Shown here in pieces: positions 61,664-64,000 of a DNA stretch of 64,000 bases. The notes beneath the pieces are model-generated. The model searched no databases and was not told the origin of the DNA. It saw only the letters and a program-made list of their open reading frames with translations. The DNA is from Bryopsis sp. KO-2023 (Eukaryota; Chlorophyta; Ulvophyceae; Bryopsidales; Bryopsidaceae), in assembly GCA_030272585.1 (NCBI GenBank), contig BSYQ01000011.1, positions 1,736,001 to 1,800,000 of the forward strand, given 5' to 3'. Position 1 is the first letter of the stretch. Every line of letters begins with the position of its first letter. Both the position numbers and the translations under genes were made by a program.

Positions 61664-64000
61664 TGTCACTGAAACCTGTTTTCTGGATGTGGAATTGATG
61701 AATTTGGGGGAATTGATGAATTTGAGGGAATGGATTGATGATTTGTTTTTCTGGCTGTGGAATTGATGAATTTGGGGAATGGATTGATGATTTGATTTAT
61801 GATTCCAGGTGTCGATCCCGGATCTGCTCTTGCAGACGCTCCAGCAATCACATTAATTACATTAAAAAGCAATATTGCTTTTTCTTTCTCTTCCCTGATC
61901 TCTTCCGATTCTTTTTCCTTTCTGTTCAGGCTAGCCAACAGCGCTCTTCCAACAATAGCTTACTTTGATTGTTTGCAAACAAACATTTTTAGAGATCAAC
62001 AGCTGGCTTGGGCTATGAAGCGTGAACTGTATGCTCCTTCATTCGATCAGTCGCCTCATTGAGTGCATGTTTCACCCCGGGATCATACATAGAATTCCCA
62101 GCCATTGGGATCACATGCAACTCCATTTCTGGCCAAGCGTTCGACAAATCAAACGCTGTGCGCATGCGCAATAGGCAGACAAAATCCAGCCGCCCTTGCA
62201 CCCGATGCATGGAATGTCACGAATCCTAAATCCACAGAAACACACCATGAAATGGGGAGAAAAAAAGCACAGAAATTAGGAGGCACCCTCACTTGTGCAG
62301 TGAACAGACCACATGAAGCTTTCAGTCATGGCAGTATGTTTCGTAGGGCTTCTGGGAGGGAAGTTTTAAAGCTTTCTCTGAAAACATTCAGATACCATGC
62401 ACTGTCGTACCTATCCACCCCAGCAATCAGAGGCTCATCCAAAAATGCACCATTAATGGAATAGTGGCATTCCAGCAAAGGCTGCGCATGAGAAATCGAC
62501 CTCGTGGGTTTAGGTTTCCCACCATCGGCATCGTCGTCTTTTTTATCGGGCTTCTTTTCACCGCCCCTTTTTTTCATAATGGATGCGATGGGTTCCCAAG
62601 CCGCATTGAAAATTTCTCCGGCCTTCACTATGCATTTCCCAGAAAACATGACGGTCATTTCCCATCGCCTCCATCGATTTGCCTGCATGTGATTACACAG
62701 AGCTTTGGTCTAATGACTGTCTCTCTTGAAAAATAAAAAAAAAACTACGCCAAGAAAGACGTTTTTGTGGTTTTTACTTACCGCTCTCTCCACAGTGTCT
62801 AAGTCAGGCGATGTCAGCCGCTTGTAATAGGAAGCAAGTGGATCCTCCTTCTCTGAGTCGGAAAGAATGGATAAAAATCAAGCCCAGCCCTGTCCGTGTC
62901 AAAAGCAATTATTTGGACATCATGCAGATGCAAAAAAAAGTGAACGAAAACAGTCATGAGCAAGGCGATATAGAGCAGGTCTGACAGGAAATTTGACGTA
63001 TTCGGGTGTGGCTGAGGTTTTAAATCCTGGTCGGTCCATGTCAAGTTTTGATTCTTTCAAAAACACCTGCCTCTTGTCTGTGAACAAAAGAACAGAAGCC
63101 ATCTGGACACATTACTTAGGGCAGATTTAAAAATGTTTGTCACCTCCGGAAAAAGGCTTCCAGCACCCCCTCTGTACATCCAATCGATTTCCTCCGTTCG
63201 CATCGTGCATATTCCCCTCAAAACCATCCCTGAAACCCTAAAAACCAACAGAACATTTTACCAACATCAATCACCACCCTTGCATTTTCTTTTTCTTTAA
63301 TTCGATGTTTTCTGTTGGGTCAAGAACCTTTGCAAAACTGTGAATAATTCCATACCAACAGTCCTGCCTTCTTTCACCTGTTTGGATGTGCGATTGCATA
63401 GGCCAGTCATGTTTTTTTCAAGTTCTCACCTTCATACTCTGACAGACCGCATTCAACTACGTCTTTCTTTGGGAAAACGCAGAAAGGTGGAATATTTGTT
63501 GCAGGGGTGTTTTCGGAAACACTGGATGTTATTTGAAAAACAATTGTTGTGTTGTCAAGTATTTACCTTGCAAGCGTCACCAAATCCTGACAAAGTATCT
63601 GGCGGTTTCATGTTCTGTGGACAAATAAAAAGAAAAACAGCCCAGAAAAACATATCAATGGAACTGGTACGAACACTTCTTGTTGTTTTTTTCAGGTGGG
63701 ATTTTTCTTGGTTTATGTTTTTTTTTTGTGGTCCAATTAAAAGTAGCTGAAACATCTTGGTTTATGTCTGGAAGATTACTGACCACAATCAAATAAGATA
63801 CAAAACTCTGATTGAAATTGTTCTCTCAATATTCAGAACGCACCTAAAGCCTTCAAACAAAAAGGGGTTTCGTCGCAACTACATCTCAAGCTGGGTTTTA
63901 ATAACGCAGCTATTCTATCCGAGCCCTTTCAAATTTCAGTGGGATTGTTTGGAATATGCAGCGGGGTGGCTTCCATCATACGGGGGAAAAAATGTGTTAG
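61660..64000 (-). repeat. inverted segmental duplication B, copy 2
   Basis: Reverse complement of 35,839-38,179, nearly identical and without net indels. It continues past the end of the window. Confidence 0.93.
62013..63229 (-). pseudogene. proline iminopeptidase C-terminal half, inverted copy
   Basis: Same exons as 36,610-37,826 in reverse: MVLRGICTMRTEEIDWMYRG near 63,220, the RRWEMTVMFSGK exon near 62,680-62,410 and the final exon at 62,013-62,222. It carries the same in-frame TGA (62,878-62,880) and the same Asn in place of the catalytic His, so the gene was already dead when the block was duplicated, or both copies have been homogenised. Confidence 0.8.

Overview
The window looks like nuclear DNA of an intron-rich photosynthetic eukaryote, most likely an alga. 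Genes are split by GT-AG introns, usually about 100-300 bases, with T-rich tracts before the acceptors. Recognisable proteins are eukaryotic (PRP8, WDR11, Argonaute, a CWF19-like exon, a proline iminopeptidase). One gene encodes the Ycf45/SpoIIIAA-type AAA ATPase known from cyanobacteria, plastids and photosynthetic eukaryotes. The taxon is an inference; nothing here fixes it more closely.

Layout. 1-8.5 kb: an unknown acidic protein on the minus strand, then a multi-exon coiled-coil protein with a C-terminal membrane tail on the plus strand (4.2-8.5 kb). 9.5-15.9 kb: an intron-rich Crypton-type tyrosine recombinase gene that has itself been invaded by a 279-bp TA-flanked MITE, two apparently identical 467-bp hAT-like MITEs (each with a tRNA-like segment) and an 852-bp Stowaway-like element. 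18.2-18.8 kb: a piece of an MFS transporter. 19.6-24.2 kb: a long but degraded PRP8 copy. 25.5-32.2 kb: a WDR11 homologue without a visible 5' end, next to a 5'-truncated LINE with a target-site duplication. 33.8-35.8 kb: a coiled-coil membrane protein. 36.6-37.8 kb: a broken proline iminopeptidase. 38-45 kb: scattered exons (DysF-like, CWF19-like, acyl-CoA synthetase-like). 45.35-51.23 kb: a complete Ty3/Gypsy chromovirus with matching 236-bp LTRs and an extra NPPF methyltransferase-like domain. 54.6-55.2 kb: an Argonaute PIWI fragment. 58.2-61.2 kb: the Ycf45-like ATPase gene, split by a 1.74-kb TA-flanked DNA transposon.

Two large inverted duplications tie the window together. 2,998-4,975 is repeated inverted at about 55,245-57,112 and is visibly diverged. 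35,839-38,179 is repeated inverted at 61,660-64,000, almost unchanged and running off the window end. GC-rich arrays of the interrupted palindrome CGTCG(C/G)CGACG occur at 19.4, 24.9, 33.3, 53.7 and 61.3 kb, repeatedly where a gene fragment or duplicated block stops. The region therefore reads as a mosaic of gene fragments, duplications and young transposons rather than a working gene cluster. Many conserved reading frames carry one- or two-base frameshifts. True decay seems the better explanation for PRP8, which also lacks whole blocks and has a nonsense codon, but homopolymer errors in the assembly cannot be excluded elsewhere.
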